Position numbers and translations under genes: made by a program. 64,000 nucleotides of DNA. It comes from Defluviitaleaceae bacterium. GTDB lineage: Bacteria > Bacillota > Clostridia > Lachnospirales > WRAX01. The stretch covers positions 1 through 64,000 of the forward strand of contig WRBJ01000006.1 in assembly GCA_009784615.1 (NCBI GenBank). The letters run 5' to 3'. Under the pieces are notes generated by a model. The model searched no databases, was not told the origin of the DNA, and saw nothing but the letters and a program-made list of their open reading frames with translations. Shown piece by piece: positions 16,641 to 26,135 of the stretch; positions within the stretch are counted from its first letter, which is position 1; each line of letters begins with the position of its first letter.

Positions 16641-17821
16641 TAAGAAATTGCGGCTGAGAGCCGCTTTAAAATATAAGTCGAACCCAAAGCGCAGATAATA
16701 TCATCGTCGCCAGCTTCGTTTATTGCCGTCTTCGCTCCTTCCTCTATAGAATTATAGAAAGCGGCATTTGCACCGCATTTCGTCAAATAATTTGCCAAAT
16801 CTTTTGCGGGTAATGCACGTGGGCTGTCGGGTGTTATTGCGATAAATTTTTTGGCAATAGGCAATAATGCCTGTGTCATTTGTTGATAATCTTTATCTGC
16901 TAAAACACCGTAAACAAAGGTGATTTTTTTGTCTGGATAAAGTGCGGATAATGTTTTTGCGGTAGCTTCTGCACTTTGTACATTATGTGCGGCATCAACA
17001 ATGAAAGTGGGATTGTGTCGCAAAGTTTCAAAACGCCAACGCCATTTTGTTGTAAAAATTCCACGGCTTACGGCTTCTTTTTGAATATTCCATCCACGTG
17101 CCATCATCATTACAACTGCTGTAATAGCAAGCGATGCGTTTATTGCTTGGTGTGAGCCGTGTAGAGGCAATTGAACTTGCGACATTTCTTTCGTTAAAAT
17201 ATCTGCTACTTTGGCTAGTTTTACCCCATTGCGCACACATTTTGCGGCAATAACATTGTCTATAGTTTTTGATTGTGGGTAAGTAACGCAAATTGTGCCA
17301 CGTTTAATAATGCCGGCTTTTTCGGCGGCGATTTTATCTATTGTATTGCCCAAATATTCTGTATGGTCTATACCGATTGCTGTAATTACAGCAACTTCGG
17401 GCATTGGTATAACATTGGTAGCGTCCAGCCTGCCGCCCATACCGACCTCTAGCACCACAATATCACATTTTTGTCTGTAAAAATGCAGCAATGCGGCGGC
17501 GGTGTAAACTTCAAATTCGGAGGGTTTATCGTCCATTGCAACTGTCTTTGCTTCGACCTCTTGCAAAAGTGTGTCAAAATCTTCCTGTGCAATTTCAGTA
17601 TTATTAATTTGGAGCATTTCTGTAGAAGAGATTATGTAGGGCGAGGTAAAAAGACCAGTTTTTAAACCAGCCGTAACAAAAATATTTGACAAAAATGCAC
17701 AGGTAGAACCCTTACCGTTTGTTCCTGCCACGTGTACATATTTTAGGTGATTTTGCGGGTTGTCAAGTAATTCTAAAAGCTGTGAAACACGCTCTAAACC
17801 CAATTTTATCTCGTGTTGCAT
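16640..17821 (-). CDS. folC: Folylpolyglutamate/dihydrofolate synthase
   Basis: A 393-residue Mur-ligase-fold enzyme that adds glutamate to folates. The ATP loop is AGTNGKGSTCAFLSNIF near residue 34. The folate-binding region TSPYI, the metal region VLEVGMGGRLDATN near residue 127 and the C-terminal DAAHN near residue 277 are all present. The start is ATG 17821 behind GGGGGTG. It is followed by riboswitch-controlled folT, so folate retention and import are adjacent. A 28-bp palindrome covers its promoter and ribosome site. Confidence 0.94.
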   Translation of the reverse strand: MQHEIKLGLERVSQLLELLDNPQNHLKYVHVAGTNGKGSTCAFLSNIFVTAGLKTGLFTSPYIISSTEMLQINNTEIAQEDFDTLLQEVEAKTVAMDDKPSEFEVYTAAALLHFYRQKCDIVVLEVGMGGRLDATNVIPMPEVAVITAIGIDHTEYLGNTIDKIAAEKAGIIKRGTICVTYPQSKTIDNVIAAKCVRNGVKLAKVADILTKEMSQVQLPLHGSHQAINASLAITAVVMMMARGWNIQKEAVSRGIFTTKWRWRFETLRHNPTFIVDAAHNVQSAEATAKTLSALYPDKKITFVYGVLADKDYQQMTQALLPIAKKFIAITPDSPRALPAKDLANYLTKCGANAAFYNSIEEGAKTAINEAGDDDIICALGSTYILKRLSAAIS

Positions 17822-17827
17822 AAAGCA

Positions 17828-17855
17828 CCCCCAATATGTTATAACATATTGGGGG
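17828..17855. promoter_or_regulatory. Perfect 28-bp palindrome over the folC promoter
   Basis: CCCCCAATATGTTA is followed at once by its exact inverse, TAACATATTGGGGG. On the minus strand, TTGACT (17861-17866), a 17-bp spacer and TATAAC (17838-17843) form the folC promoter, and the -10 box is at the centre of the palindrome. The distal arm is the folC ribosome site. It could be an operator, or an RNA hairpin hiding the ribosome site if transcription starts upstream. Confidence 0.75.
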
Positions 17856-17862
17856 TATATAG

Positions 17863-18015
17863 TCAAGTTTTATGTGAAAAATGTGGTTTAGATTTTTGCA
17901 TTTGTTTGTTTAAATGCATATCCAAATATGGGTCGTTGTCTTTGATGCCTGTAAAGTCGTTGGTTGACACCACCGCCGCAGAAATTGGTTTTGGGTCAGG
18001 GAAATCCTTTTTCAT
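17863..18015 (-). CDS. Small hypothetical protein, 50 residues
   Basis: A 50-residue ORF starting at ATG 18015 behind a near-perfect ribosome site (AAAAGGAGGTG, 4 nt spacing). The product starts MKKDFPDPKPISAAVVSTND, is hydrophilic with several prolines, and ends in a basic tail (KSKPHFSHKT). I do not recognise it. Its stop overlaps the -35 box of folC (TTGACT), so it lies immediately upstream of folC on the same strand. The strong ribosome site is the main evidence. Confidence 0.6.
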   Translation of the reverse strand: MKKDFPDPKPISAAVVSTNDFTGIKDNDPYLDMHLNKQMQKSKPHFSHKT

Positions 18016-18037
18016 AGCACACCTCCTTTTTATTAGC

Positions 18038-18067
18038 TTGACCTTGCGGGTGGTTTATATGTATAAT
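18038..18067 (+). promoter_or_regulatory. ligA promoter
   Basis: TTGACC (18038-18043), an 18-bp spacer and TATAAT (18062-18067), divergent from the small ORF. Confidence 0.7.
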
Positions 18068-18088
18068 GGAAGAAAGGGAGGTTTTGGG

Positions 18089-20020
18089 ATGAATGAAAGA
18101 ATTTCAGAGCTTGTTAATATTTTGAACAAAGCGTCGTCGGCTTATGAAGCAGGAAGTCCGATAATTATAGATTTAGAATATGATGCGCTATATGACGAAC
18201 TTTTAGGTTTGGAAGCCAAAACAGGCATTGTTTTAGATAATTCTCCAACACAAAAAGTAGGGCACGAAGTGGTGTCGTCATTAGAAAAAGTGCGGCACAG
18301 CGCACCTTTGCTATCTCTTGATAAAACAAAGGATGTTGCGAAATTGCAGAGCTTTTTATCATTAGGGCAGGGGATTTTGTCTTGGAAGCTGGACGGGCTT
18401 ACGATTGTTTTAAAATACGCCGATGGAAAGCTGGTTCAAGCTCTTACACGTGGTAATGGCGAAATTGGTGAGGATGTAACGCATAACGGGCGTTTTTTTC
18501 GTAATGTTCCTAAAAAAATTGATTATAAAGGTGAATTGAGCATACGTGGTGAAGCCGTAATTGGCTTTGCCGAATTTGAGCGGATTAATGGCGAAATTGA
18601 CGGCGAAAAATATAAAAATCCACGCAATTTGTGCGCAGGAACGATAAGGCAGCTTAACAGCCGAATATCCGCAAGCCGTAATGTAGATTTTTTTGCTTTC
18701 GCTGTGCTTGCAAGTGATTTGGAATATGCAAAAAAAACTGAACAATTAGAATTTTTGTCAGGTCTTGGCTTTGCTGTAGCCGAGCATAAATTGGTAGCCG
18801 AAAATAATGTAGATGAAGCGGTTAATGCTTTTAAACACGCTGTCGAAGGACTAAATTATGCCACCGATGGGCTTGTGCTAACCTATGATGATATTGAATT
18901 TAGCGAAAGTTTGGGTGCAACATCGAAATTCCCAAAAGATTCCATAGCGTTCAAATGGGCAGATGAAATGGCGCAAACACGTCTTATTGACGTGCTTTGG
19001 AACACATCTCGCACGGGCTTAATTAATCCTATAGCTATTTTTAAAAATGTAGAAATAGAAGGAACGAATGTAGAACGTGCCAGCCTTCATAATTTATCCA
19101 TTGTAGAAAGTTTGGAGCTAGGCATTGACGACGAAATATCGGTCTATAAAGCAAATATGATTATACCGCAAATTGCAGAAAATTTCACACGTAGCGGTGG
19201 CATTAAGCCGCCCGAAAACTGCCCAGTATGCAACGCCCAAACCCATATTAAAGACGAAAATGGTGTAAAAACACTGCATTGTACCAACCCAAATTGCAAA
19301 GCACGTGTTGTACGTACAATAGTGCATTATATAAGCCGTGATGCGGCAAATATCGACGGCTTTTCAATACAAACTGTGGAAAAATTCCTTGAACTAGGAT
19401 TTTTAGAAAATTTCAGCGACATTTACAAAATTGGTGAATATGAGGAGCAAATTACAAACTTGCGAGGTTTCGGCGAAAAATCTTTTGCCAATCTGATTGC
19501 CGCAATCGAAAAATCAAAAGATATCGCATTGCCTAACTTTATTTATGGTTTAGGTATTGATAATGTTGGATTATCAGGCGCAAAGGCATTATGCCGCAAT
19601 TTTAGCAACGATTTTAATGCGATAAGAAACGCCGAACCACCAGAATTTGCCGCAATTGATGGCTTTGGCGATATAATAGCCGCAAGTATTTACGAATATT
19701 TTCAAAACCCCGAAAACAACCGCATTGTAGACATCGCTTTGGCTAATTTGCGCATTACAAAAACTGATGTTGCCGAGCATCGACAAAATACCGCAATCGC
19801 AGGTAAAACCTTTGTTATAACAGGTGATTTGCAACATTTTAAAAACCGCAAAGAATTAACAGACCATATAGAAGCCGCAGGCGGCAAGGTTGCAGGCTCG
19901 GTATCCAAAAAAACAGACTATCTTATCAATAACGACACAACATCTACATCATCAAAAAACAAGAAAGCAGAAGAACTGGGCGTAAAAATTATTAACGAAC
20001 AGGATTTTCTGCAATTGTAG
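18089..20020 (+). CDS. ligA: NAD-dependent DNA ligase
   Basis: A 643-residue ligase that seals nicks using NAD+. The adenylation lysine lies in SWKLDGLTIVL near residue 97. The RGE(A) motif (SIRGEAVIGF), the OB fold, a four-cysteine zinc finger (CPVC...CTNPNC near residue 400), the helix-hairpin-helix region and a C-terminal BRCT domain (IAGKTFVITGDL) follow in the usual order. The start is ATG 18089 behind AAAGGGAGG; the frame stays open upstream but has no ribosome site. Confidence 0.96.
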   Translation: MNERISELVNILNKASSAYEAGSPIIIDLEYDALYDELLGLEAKTGIVLDNSPTQKVGHEVVSSLEKVRHSAPLLSLDKTKDVAKLQSFLSLGQGILSWKLDGLTIVLKYADGKLVQALTRGNGEIGEDVTHNGRFFRNVPKKIDYKGELSIRGEAVIGFAEFERINGEIDGEKYKNPRNLCAGTIRQLNSRISASRNVDFFAFAVLASDLEYAKKTEQLEFLSGLGFAVAEHKLVAENNVDEAVNAFKHAVEGLNYATDGLVLTYDDIEFSESLGATSKFPKDSIAFKWADEMAQTRLIDVLWNTSRTGLINPIAIFKNVEIEGTNVERASLHNLSIVESLELGIDDEISVYKANMIIPQIAENFTRSGGIKPPENCPVCNAQTHIKDENGVKTLHCTNPNCKARVVRTIVHYISRDAANIDGFSIQTVEKFLELGFLENFSDIYKIGEYEEQITNLRGFGEKSFANLIAAIEKSKDIALPNFIYGLGIDNVGLSGAKALCRNFSNDFNAIRNAEPPEFAAIDGFGDIIAASIYEYFQNPENNRIVDIALANLRITKTDVAEHRQNTAIAGKTFVITGDLQHFKNRKELTDHIEAAGGKVAGSVSKKTDYLINNDTTSTSSKNKKAEELGVKIINEQDFLQL

Positions 20021-20030
20021 CAAGATATAC

Positions 20031-20495
20031 TTACAAATTTTTAATCTTAAAATCACGCTCGTTTTCACGACGAGCGTCTTTTTGTGCTATGCTGTGGCGT
20101 TTGTCGTACAGTTTTTTACCTTTTGCAAGGGCTATATCTAACTTTACATAAGCCCCTGAAAAATAAATTTTTACAGGAATTATTGTGTACCCTTCACGTG
20201 TTACCGAACCCAGTAGCTTATTAATTTCTCGCTTATGCAAAAGCAATCGGCGTTTGCGCAATGGGTCTTTATTAAACATATTTGCTTGCTCATACGGCGA
20301 TATATGCATATTAACAATAAAGGCTTGGCGGTCACGTACTTCAACGTGGGCTTCGCCAAGGTTGCATTTGCCCGCACGCAAAGATTTTACCTCCATACCA
20401 AAAAGTTCAATGCCAGCTTGAAAAGTTTCCTCGATAAAATAATTAAACTTTGCTTTTCTGTTTTGTGCAATTAATTTATAACGTCTTTCGCTCAT
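20031..20495 (-). CDS. smpB: SsrA-binding protein SmpB
   Basis: A 154-residue OB-fold protein that carries tmRNA to stalled ribosomes. Conserved segments include IAQNRKAKFNYFIEETFQAG, MEVKSLRAGKCNL and the C-terminal GKKLYDKRHSIAQKD, which ends in a basic tail that enters the ribosome A site. The start is ATG 20495 behind GAGGTG. It is convergent with ligA, 10 nt apart, with no obvious terminator between. The ssrA gene is not in this window. Confidence 0.95.
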   Translation of the reverse strand: MSERRYKLIAQNRKAKFNYFIEETFQAGIELFGMEVKSLRAGKCNLGEAHVEVRDRQAFIVNMHISPYEQANMFNKDPLRKRRLLLHKREINKLLGSVTREGYTIIPVKIYFSGAYVKLDIALAKGKKLYDKRHSIAQKDARRENERDFKIKNL

Positions 20496-20602
20496 ATCTT
20501 TCACCTCATTTACATTATAGCCCAAAATAAAATAATTTGCAAATTTTTTCCGAAGGTATTATAATGTAGGTAATTATGCAAAAATACAGAAGAGGTGGTC
20601 TT

Positions 20603-21580
20603 GTGTTTAAATTAAAATGGCGAGGGAAAAGGCGGCAAAAACGGGCTTTATCCCCAATGGATGCGTTGCGTCGCAAATATTTGCGGTTTAAAATAATAAC
20701 GCTGTCGGCAATTGCATTGCTTGCAATTGGCTTATTTTCGGCGGTTTATATTAATTATGACTATCTTATTTTTAAAACGCTTATCGCAGGTAATTATATC
20801 CACACCAGCACGTTGGATGATATGATGACAGAGCATTTGGGCATTGACCCACAAGGGCGATATGGGCGTTATTTTGACAATCTTGTTATTTCTATAGTAA
20901 CGCGTGAGATACGGGCGCAGGGCAACGACCCTTACACATTTTTACAAACTCCGCCACAACGTATAGCGCACGAAAATTTAATACAACAAGAAGCAACAAG
21001 AGCAAGGTTTTATGAAGTTGCCCCAGGCATTGCCTACCTTAACCTGCCAAACACATCACCATATGTAGAAGATTTTGTAATGGCACGCCGCAACGAAATA
21101 AATGCCTTTGACAATATAATAATAGATTTACGAGAGAACTTAGGCGGGGAACTAGCGTCGTCCCAAGCAATAGCGGGGCTATTTTTAGAACGCCGTGCCG
21201 TGGTTAATTTTGAGCAAGCCCGTATGGATTTTTGGCCTTTTACACGTGAACGCCGTGCAAGCGGCAACCAAGTGTTAGAATTTGAAAATATCGTAATATT
21301 ACAAAGCACCGCAACAGCATCTTCTGCAGAGGTGATTATTACGGCATTGCAATATCATTTGGATAATGTTACAACCATTGGCGAAACCACATACGGCAAG
21401 GCTGTTGGGCAGGTGCTAATCCCGTTGCGGCGTGGTTTTGCAGTCAACGGCACCGTTATTATTGTAGAAACCCCTGACGGTAACACAGTGCATAATGTGG
21501 GCATTACACCCGATATTGCACATAATGCAGATAATGCGCTGGAAGCTGCAATACAATTTTTGCAAGGAGAACGTCCGTGA
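20603..21580 (+). CDS. S41-family (C-terminal processing-like) peptidase
   Basis: A 325-residue membrane-anchored peptidase with a TM helix at residues about 29-50. The S41 core is present: NIIIDLRENLGG near residue 173, the serine in TATASSAEVIITALQ near residue 235, and the lysine in GETTYGKAVGQVL near residue 260. No PDZ domain is visible, so it is a minimal form. The start is GTG 20603 behind AGAGGTGG. It overlaps dprA by four bases (GTGA). The substrate is unknown. Confidence 0.85.
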   Translation: MFKLKWRGKRRQKRALSPMDALRRKYLRFKIITLSAIALLAIGLFSAVYINYDYLIFKTLIAGNYIHTSTLDDMMTEHLGIDPQGRYGRYFDNLVISIVTREIRAQGNDPYTFLQTPPQRIAHENLIQQEATRARFYEVAPGIAYLNLPNTSPYVEDFVMARRNEINAFDNIIIDLRENLGGELASSQAIAGLFLERRAVVNFEQARMDFWPFTRERRASGNQVLEFENIVILQSTATASSAEVIITALQYHLDNVTTIGETTYGKAVGQVLIPLRRGFAVNGTVIIVETPDGNTVHNVGITPDIAHNADNALEAAIQFLQGERP

Positions 21581-22479
21581 TAACGCTAAAACCTGCTGAT
21601 TTCCCAAAACGATTAAAAAATATCGACGATATGCCGGCACAGCTTTATGTAAACGGTGGTTTTGGCGTGGGTTTTGACGAAACCCCGACAGTAGGCATTA
21701 TTGGCGCAAGGGATAATAGCTTGTACGGGAGAAAAGTCGCACAGCAAATTGCGCAGGAGCTTGCAAATTGCGGCATTATCATAATCAGCGGTATGGCTCG
21801 TGGGCTTGATGCTCACGCTCATCGTGGTGCATTATCGGCAAACGGTAGAACCATAGCCGTCTTGCCAAGCGGCATAAATGTATGCTATCCGCAAGAAAAT
21901 TACGAGATTTTTAAACAAATCCCACAAAACGGTGCATTGGTAACAGAATACCCGCCAGACCATAAACCGCAAAAATGGCATTTTCCCGCACGCAACCGCA
22001 TAATTTCCGCACTTTCTGATATATTAATTGTGGTGGAAGCGGGCGAACGTAGCGGTACATTTATCACGGTTGACCACGCTCTTAACCAAGGTAAAGAAGT
22101 ATTGGTCGTGCCTGGCAATATCACCAGCAAACAAAGCAAAGGCGCAAATATGCTAATAAAGCAGGGTGCAGGTATCATCACATCCTATTTGGACGCAATT
22201 ATCATTCTGCAACGCCAAAGGCATTTGGAAAAATTTTTCAAAGCCTTAAAAGCTGATAACAAGAGCATTACAATGACATCAACACAAGTTGCGCAAAATT
22301 TTTTACTTGCAAACGAACATTCATTGGTGTATTCTTGTATAAATCACGAACCCTGCACCATAGATTTTATTGTATACAAAACAGGGTTAAGTGTGGCACA
22401 AATTAATACAATTCTCTTAGAAATGGAACTTATGGGACGTATTAAAAAAATAACAGGCAATAGATATATTCTAAATTAA
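21577..22479 (+). CDS. dprA: DNA-processing protein DprA
   Basis: A 300-residue DprA/Smf protein that binds incoming single-stranded DNA and loads RecA. The Rossmann-like core is clear: VGIIGARDNSLYGRKVA, IIISGMARGLDAHAHRGAL, TIAVLPSGINVCYP, FPARNRIISALSD and EAGERSGTFITVDHAL. A C-terminal winged-helix-like region ends the protein. The start is GTG behind AAGGAGA, coupled to the S41 gene. Gene order dprA-topA is common in Firmicutes. No other competence gene is here. Confidence 0.95.
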   Translation: MITLKPADFPKRLKNIDDMPAQLYVNGGFGVGFDETPTVGIIGARDNSLYGRKVAQQIAQELANCGIIIISGMARGLDAHAHRGALSANGRTIAVLPSGINVCYPQENYEIFKQIPQNGALVTEYPPDHKPQKWHFPARNRIISALSDILIVVEAGERSGTFITVDHALNQGKEVLVVPGNITSKQSKGANMLIKQGAGIITSYLDAIIILQRQRHLEKFFKALKADNKSITMTSTQVAQNFLLANEHSLVYSCINHEPCTIDFIVYKTGLSVAQINTILLEMELMGRIKKITGNRYILN

Positions 22480-22492
22480 TGAGGTGTAAACA

Positions 22493-24589
22493 TTGGCGAA
22501 AACAGCGGCAAAAAAATCAGAGCCAAAGGCGAAAAATTTGGTGATTGTAGAATCGCCCGCAAAGGCAAAAACTTTAAAAAAATTTTTAGGCTCTGGTTAT
22601 AAAATTGAAGCATCTATGGGGCATGTGCGTGATTTGCCCAAATCAGAGCTTGGCATAAAGATAGACGAGGATTTTGAGCCGAAATATATAACCATACGTG
22701 GTAAGGGCGACTTGCTTGCGAAATTGCGCAAAGAAGCCAAAGCGGCAAAGATTGTATATCTTGCAACTGACCCGGACCGTGAAGGCGAAGCTATTTCGTG
22801 GCATCTTTTGCACGCCCTTAAAGTAGAGCCAGAAAAGACTGCAAGAATCACATTTAACGAGATTACAGAAACAGCAGTAAAAGACAGCATAAAAAACGCC
22901 AGACCAATAGATATGACATTGGTTGACGCACAGCAAGCCCGTCGCACGCTAGACCGTGTTGTGGGCTATAAAATAAGCCCATTATTATGGAAAAAGGTTA
23001 AAAAAGGCCTATCTGCTGGTCGTGTACAATCTGTTGCACTAAAAATAATTTGCGACCGTGAAGAAGAAATTGAAAACTTTATCCCCGAAGAATATTGGAG
23101 CATTGACACCGTATTAAGCGGTGTGGCAAAAAAACAATTTGAAGCAAAATATCACGGCACAGGTGGCAAAAAGGTTAAGCTAGAAAATAAAGAAGCTGTT
23201 GACAAGGTGCTTAAAGTTGTCGATACGGCTGACTTTGTGGTAGAAGATGTAAAAAAATCGCAACGCAAACGCCAACCGCAAATGCCCTTTACAACATCCA
23301 CATTACAACAGGAAGCGGGTAAAGAGCTTAATTTTGCCGCCCGCAAAACAATGATGGTAGCTCAACAACTTTATGAAGGTGTCGAGATTTCAGGACGTGG
23401 CACTTTGGGTCTTGTTACCTACATCCGTACGGATTCTACGCGTATATCTGATGAAGCGTTTACGGCGGGTCGTGATTATGTTTTGGATAACTTTGGTGCA
23501 GATTTTGCTGTTAAAACTAAACCAGAACCAAAAGCAACACGCCGCACACAAGATGCCCACGAAGCCATCCGCCCGTCATATATCAACATCCGCCCAGAAG
23601 ATATTATGGACTCCCTTACAAAAGACCAATACAAGCTGTATCGCCTTATTTGGCGGCGTTTTGTTGCGTCGCTAATGACACCTGCTGTTTTTGATACAGT
23701 GGCGGTTAAGATTGTAGCAGGCAAGCACCAATTTAATGCAAATGGCTCTATATTGCGGTTTGAAGGATATAAGAAGGTTTACTTGTCAAGCGATGATAAA
23801 GAAGATGATGCCAAGGCTTTGCCTGAAATTGCCGTAGGTGAGGTGTTAAAACTGGTAAAAATAACACCTGCGCAACATTTTACACAACCTCCGCCGAGAT
23901 ATTCTGAAGCAACGCTTGTTAAGGCTATGGAAGAAAATGGTGTTGGCCGTCCGTCAACATATGCTCCTACAATCGCAACGCTTACCGCTAGGGGCTATGT
24001 TTCTAAAGAGCAAAAGAACTTGCACCCAACCGAATTAGGCGGTGTTGTAAACACAATTATGATAGAAAATTTTGAACAAATAGTTGATATTGACTTCACT
24101 GCAAAAATGGAAGAAACGCTTGACGGAGTAGAAATGGGCGAAGTAGCTTGGAAAGATATTTTGCGCAATTTTTACTACCCGTTTAATGAAACCGTAGAGC
24201 GTGCCGCCGAAATTATTGATAAAATAGAGATTAGGGACGAAGAAACGGACGTTTTATGCGAAAAATGCGGTCGCAATATGGTAATAAAATTCGGGCGGTA
24301 TGGGCGGTTTTTGGCTTGCCCGGGTTTTCCTGATTGTCATAATGCAAAACCGCTTTTTGAAGACGCAGGGGTAGATTGCCCACAATGCAAAAAAGCTCGT
24401 GTTATGATTAAAAAGTCCAAAAAAGGGCGTATTTACTATGGTTGTGAAAATAACCCCGAATGTGATTATATAAGCTGGAACAAACCAACGGGCAAACCTT
24501 GCCCAAATTGCGGCAAACCGCTAATAGAAAAAGGCAAAGCGCAAAAAGTGGTTTGCAGCGATGATAAAACCTGTGGGTATAGGGAGTAA
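22493..24589 (+). CDS. topA: DNA topoisomerase I (type IA)
   Basis: A 698-residue enzyme that relaxes negative supercoils. The Toprim motif LVIVESPAKAKTLKKFLG is at residue 16, DPDREGEAISWHL near 93, and the catalytic tyrosine in LVTYIRTDSTRIS near 303. The C-terminus has three zinc-ribbon-like cysteine groups (CEKCGRN, CPQCKKA, CPNCGKP). The start is TTG behind ATGAGGTG. It follows dprA by 13 nt. The window thus carries both type IA enzymes, topA and topB. Confidence 0.96.
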   Translation: MAKTAAKKSEPKAKNLVIVESPAKAKTLKKFLGSGYKIEASMGHVRDLPKSELGIKIDEDFEPKYITIRGKGDLLAKLRKEAKAAKIVYLATDPDREGEAISWHLLHALKVEPEKTARITFNEITETAVKDSIKNARPIDMTLVDAQQARRTLDRVVGYKISPLLWKKVKKGLSAGRVQSVALKIICDREEEIENFIPEEYWSIDTVLSGVAKKQFEAKYHGTGGKKVKLENKEAVDKVLKVVDTADFVVEDVKKSQRKRQPQMPFTTSTLQQEAGKELNFAARKTMMVAQQLYEGVEISGRGTLGLVTYIRTDSTRISDEAFTAGRDYVLDNFGADFAVKTKPEPKATRRTQDAHEAIRPSYINIRPEDIMDSLTKDQYKLYRLIWRRFVASLMTPAVFDTVAVKIVAGKHQFNANGSILRFEGYKKVYLSSDDKEDDAKALPEIAVGEVLKLVKITPAQHFTQPPPRYSEATLVKAMEENGVGRPSTYAPTIATLTARGYVSKEQKNLHPTELGGVVNTIMIENFEQIVDIDFTAKMEETLDGVEMGEVAWKDILRNFYYPFNETVERAAEIIDKIEIRDEETDVLCEKCGRNMVIKFGRYGRFLACPGFPDCHNAKPLFEDAGVDCPQCKKARVMIKKSKKGRIYYGCENNPECDYISWNKPTGKPCPNCGKPLIEKGKAQKVVCSDDKTCGYRE

Positions 24590-24592
24590 AAA

Positions 24593-25450
24593 ATGAATGC
24601 AAAAATTTTATATAACCAGCTGGGTAAAGATTTTGTAACCCCGCAAATGACGGATTATAACTGGTCTGGAATTATGGGCGATATGGCTGATTTTGTCTGC
24701 GATGAATATAAAACTCGAAATATGGGATTGATGTGTGATTTTGCGGATGAGATAAACAAGGTTTTCACCGCCGTATTTCCTTCCGACGCTGTATTGAAAG
24801 CGGTTTTGAACGATGGCGTGCAAGATGCAATAATTTTTGTACATCATCCAATAGTTTGGGATTTAAGCAAAGACGATACAAAAGCGTGGTATGATGTTAA
24901 TGCAGAGCTTTTGCAAGAAATGAAACGGCGTAAGATTTCATTATTTAATTATCACGTGCCACTTGATAGTTTCGGAGAATATTCCACAAGCAAAACCCTT
25001 GCAGAAACGGTTGGAGTAATCGTAAAAACACCATTTATTCCTTACCACGGCGGACTTTGCGGTGTTTGGGGTTATGCAAATCTTAAAAATGCAACAGACC
25101 TTAACGCTGTATATTCGCAGGCTGTGGGACATAAAACTAAAATATATCAATACGGCAATGATGAAATTGCTGATGGAAAAATCGCTGTTGTGGCGGGCGG
25201 CGGTAATGATGTTGATGTGTTGACAGAGCTTGTAACAAATGGCATAAATACGCTTGTTACAGGCGTTACACGTGCCAGCGATTATACAAAAGCCGCCCAC
25301 GATTTTGCAAAAGCTAATAAAATAAACCTTTTGGGCGGCACGCATTATTCAAGCGAAAAATATGCTTGCATTGCTATGGTCGATTATTTTAAGAATTTAG
25401 GGATTGATGCCGAGTTTGTGGCGGACGAACCTTGTTTTGAGGATATGTAA
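24593..25450 (+). CDS. Nif3-like dinuclear metal center protein
   Basis: A 285-residue NIF3/YqfO/DUF34 family protein. Metal-binding motifs are visible: VHHPIVW near residue 82, FNYHVPLDSF near 120 and GGTHYSSEKYA near 246. The family binds two metal ions; proposed roles (GTP cyclohydrolase-like, metal-related) remain unsettled. The start is ATG only 3 nt after the topA stop, with GGGAGTAAAAA as ribosome site, so co-transcription with topA is likely. It lacks the NGG1p-like insert of longer homologues. Confidence 0.85.
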   Translation: MNAKILYNQLGKDFVTPQMTDYNWSGIMGDMADFVCDEYKTRNMGLMCDFADEINKVFTAVFPSDAVLKAVLNDGVQDAIIFVHHPIVWDLSKDDTKAWYDVNAELLQEMKRRKISLFNYHVPLDSFGEYSTSKTLAETVGVIVKTPFIPYHGGLCGVWGYANLKNATDLNAVYSQAVGHKTKIYQYGNDEIADGKIAVVAGGGNDVDVLTELVTNGINTLVTGVTRASDYTKAAHDFAKANKINLLGGTHYSSEKYACIAMVDYFKNLGIDAEFVADEPCFEDM

Positions 25451-25579
25451 AATAAATAAAATCTTACAAGATGGGCTTGGCAATCAAGTGACAAAGGGTC
25501 GTGTGGGTGTTGCCGAAGTCTAACAGACAAAAATCGAATGATTCCGTATATATTAAAAAATAAAGGTGGAATCTATTTT

Positions 25580-26005
25580 ATGTTATTTAAGCGACCGTTA
25601 AAACCAGCTTTGACCCTGCTATTACTTATTGCGATGATTTCATTAGGTGCTTGCAGTCAGAGTTATCCAACATTTATGTCATTTTCATTCAGTACATCAG
25701 CACCGGCAGATTCGGTTCGTGAAAAGATTATTTATATTAACAGCAATATAGATAGTTTGCGATTAAATGCGAAATTGCAAATGGATTTTGGAACCGTCTA
25801 TATTCAAATATTAAGTATTGATGATGAGGAAGTTATTTGGAGTAATAGCTACGAAGATGATTCGAGCTTTATAATTGAGCTATCAAATTTAGAAGCTAAC
25901 AGTGAATATTTAATAAGAATCGATACGATTCAATCCCAGAGGGTGCAGCTTAGCATAACCTCTGATTCTAAACTTGTAGAGGCAAGAGAAAAGCCCGACA
26001 GGTAA
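25580..26005 (+). CDS. Hypothetical lipoprotein
   Basis: A 141-residue exported lipoprotein. The N-terminal signal ends in the lipobox LGAC (residues about 21-24), preceded by LTLLLLIAMIS. The mature part has beta-rich character and no recognised domain. The start is ATG 25580 behind AAAGGTGGA; the longer frame to 25538 has no ribosome site. It stands alone between the Nif3 gene and a terminator. Confidence 0.75.
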   Translation: MLFKRPLKPALTLLLLIAMISLGACSQSYPTFMSFSFSTSAPADSVREKIIYINSNIDSLRLNAKLQMDFGTVYIQILSIDDEEVIWSNSYEDDSSFIIELSNLEANSEYLIRIDTIQSQRVQLSITSDSKLVEAREKPDR

Positions 26006-26016
26006 AGCGCAATCAT

Positions 26017-26045
26017 AAAACGGACACCTCGAAAGTGTCCGTTTT
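26017..26045. terminator. Terminator after the lipoprotein gene
   Basis: A perfect 11-bp stem, AAAACGGACAC / GTGTCCGTTTT, with a 7-nt loop and a T-rich end. Confidence 0.85.
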
Positions 26046-26135
26046 CTGCATTGTTCCGTGATTTTACCAACGTGTACAGCCCCATCATTGTTAGTGTTTT
26101 TTCTTACATCTATTTAGGTGTGTAGTGCTTTATGG

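Noticed and set aside
17813-18088. 92-codon N-terminal extension of ligA
   Set aside because: The ligA promoter and ribosome site lie inside it, and LigA normally begins at MNERISELV.
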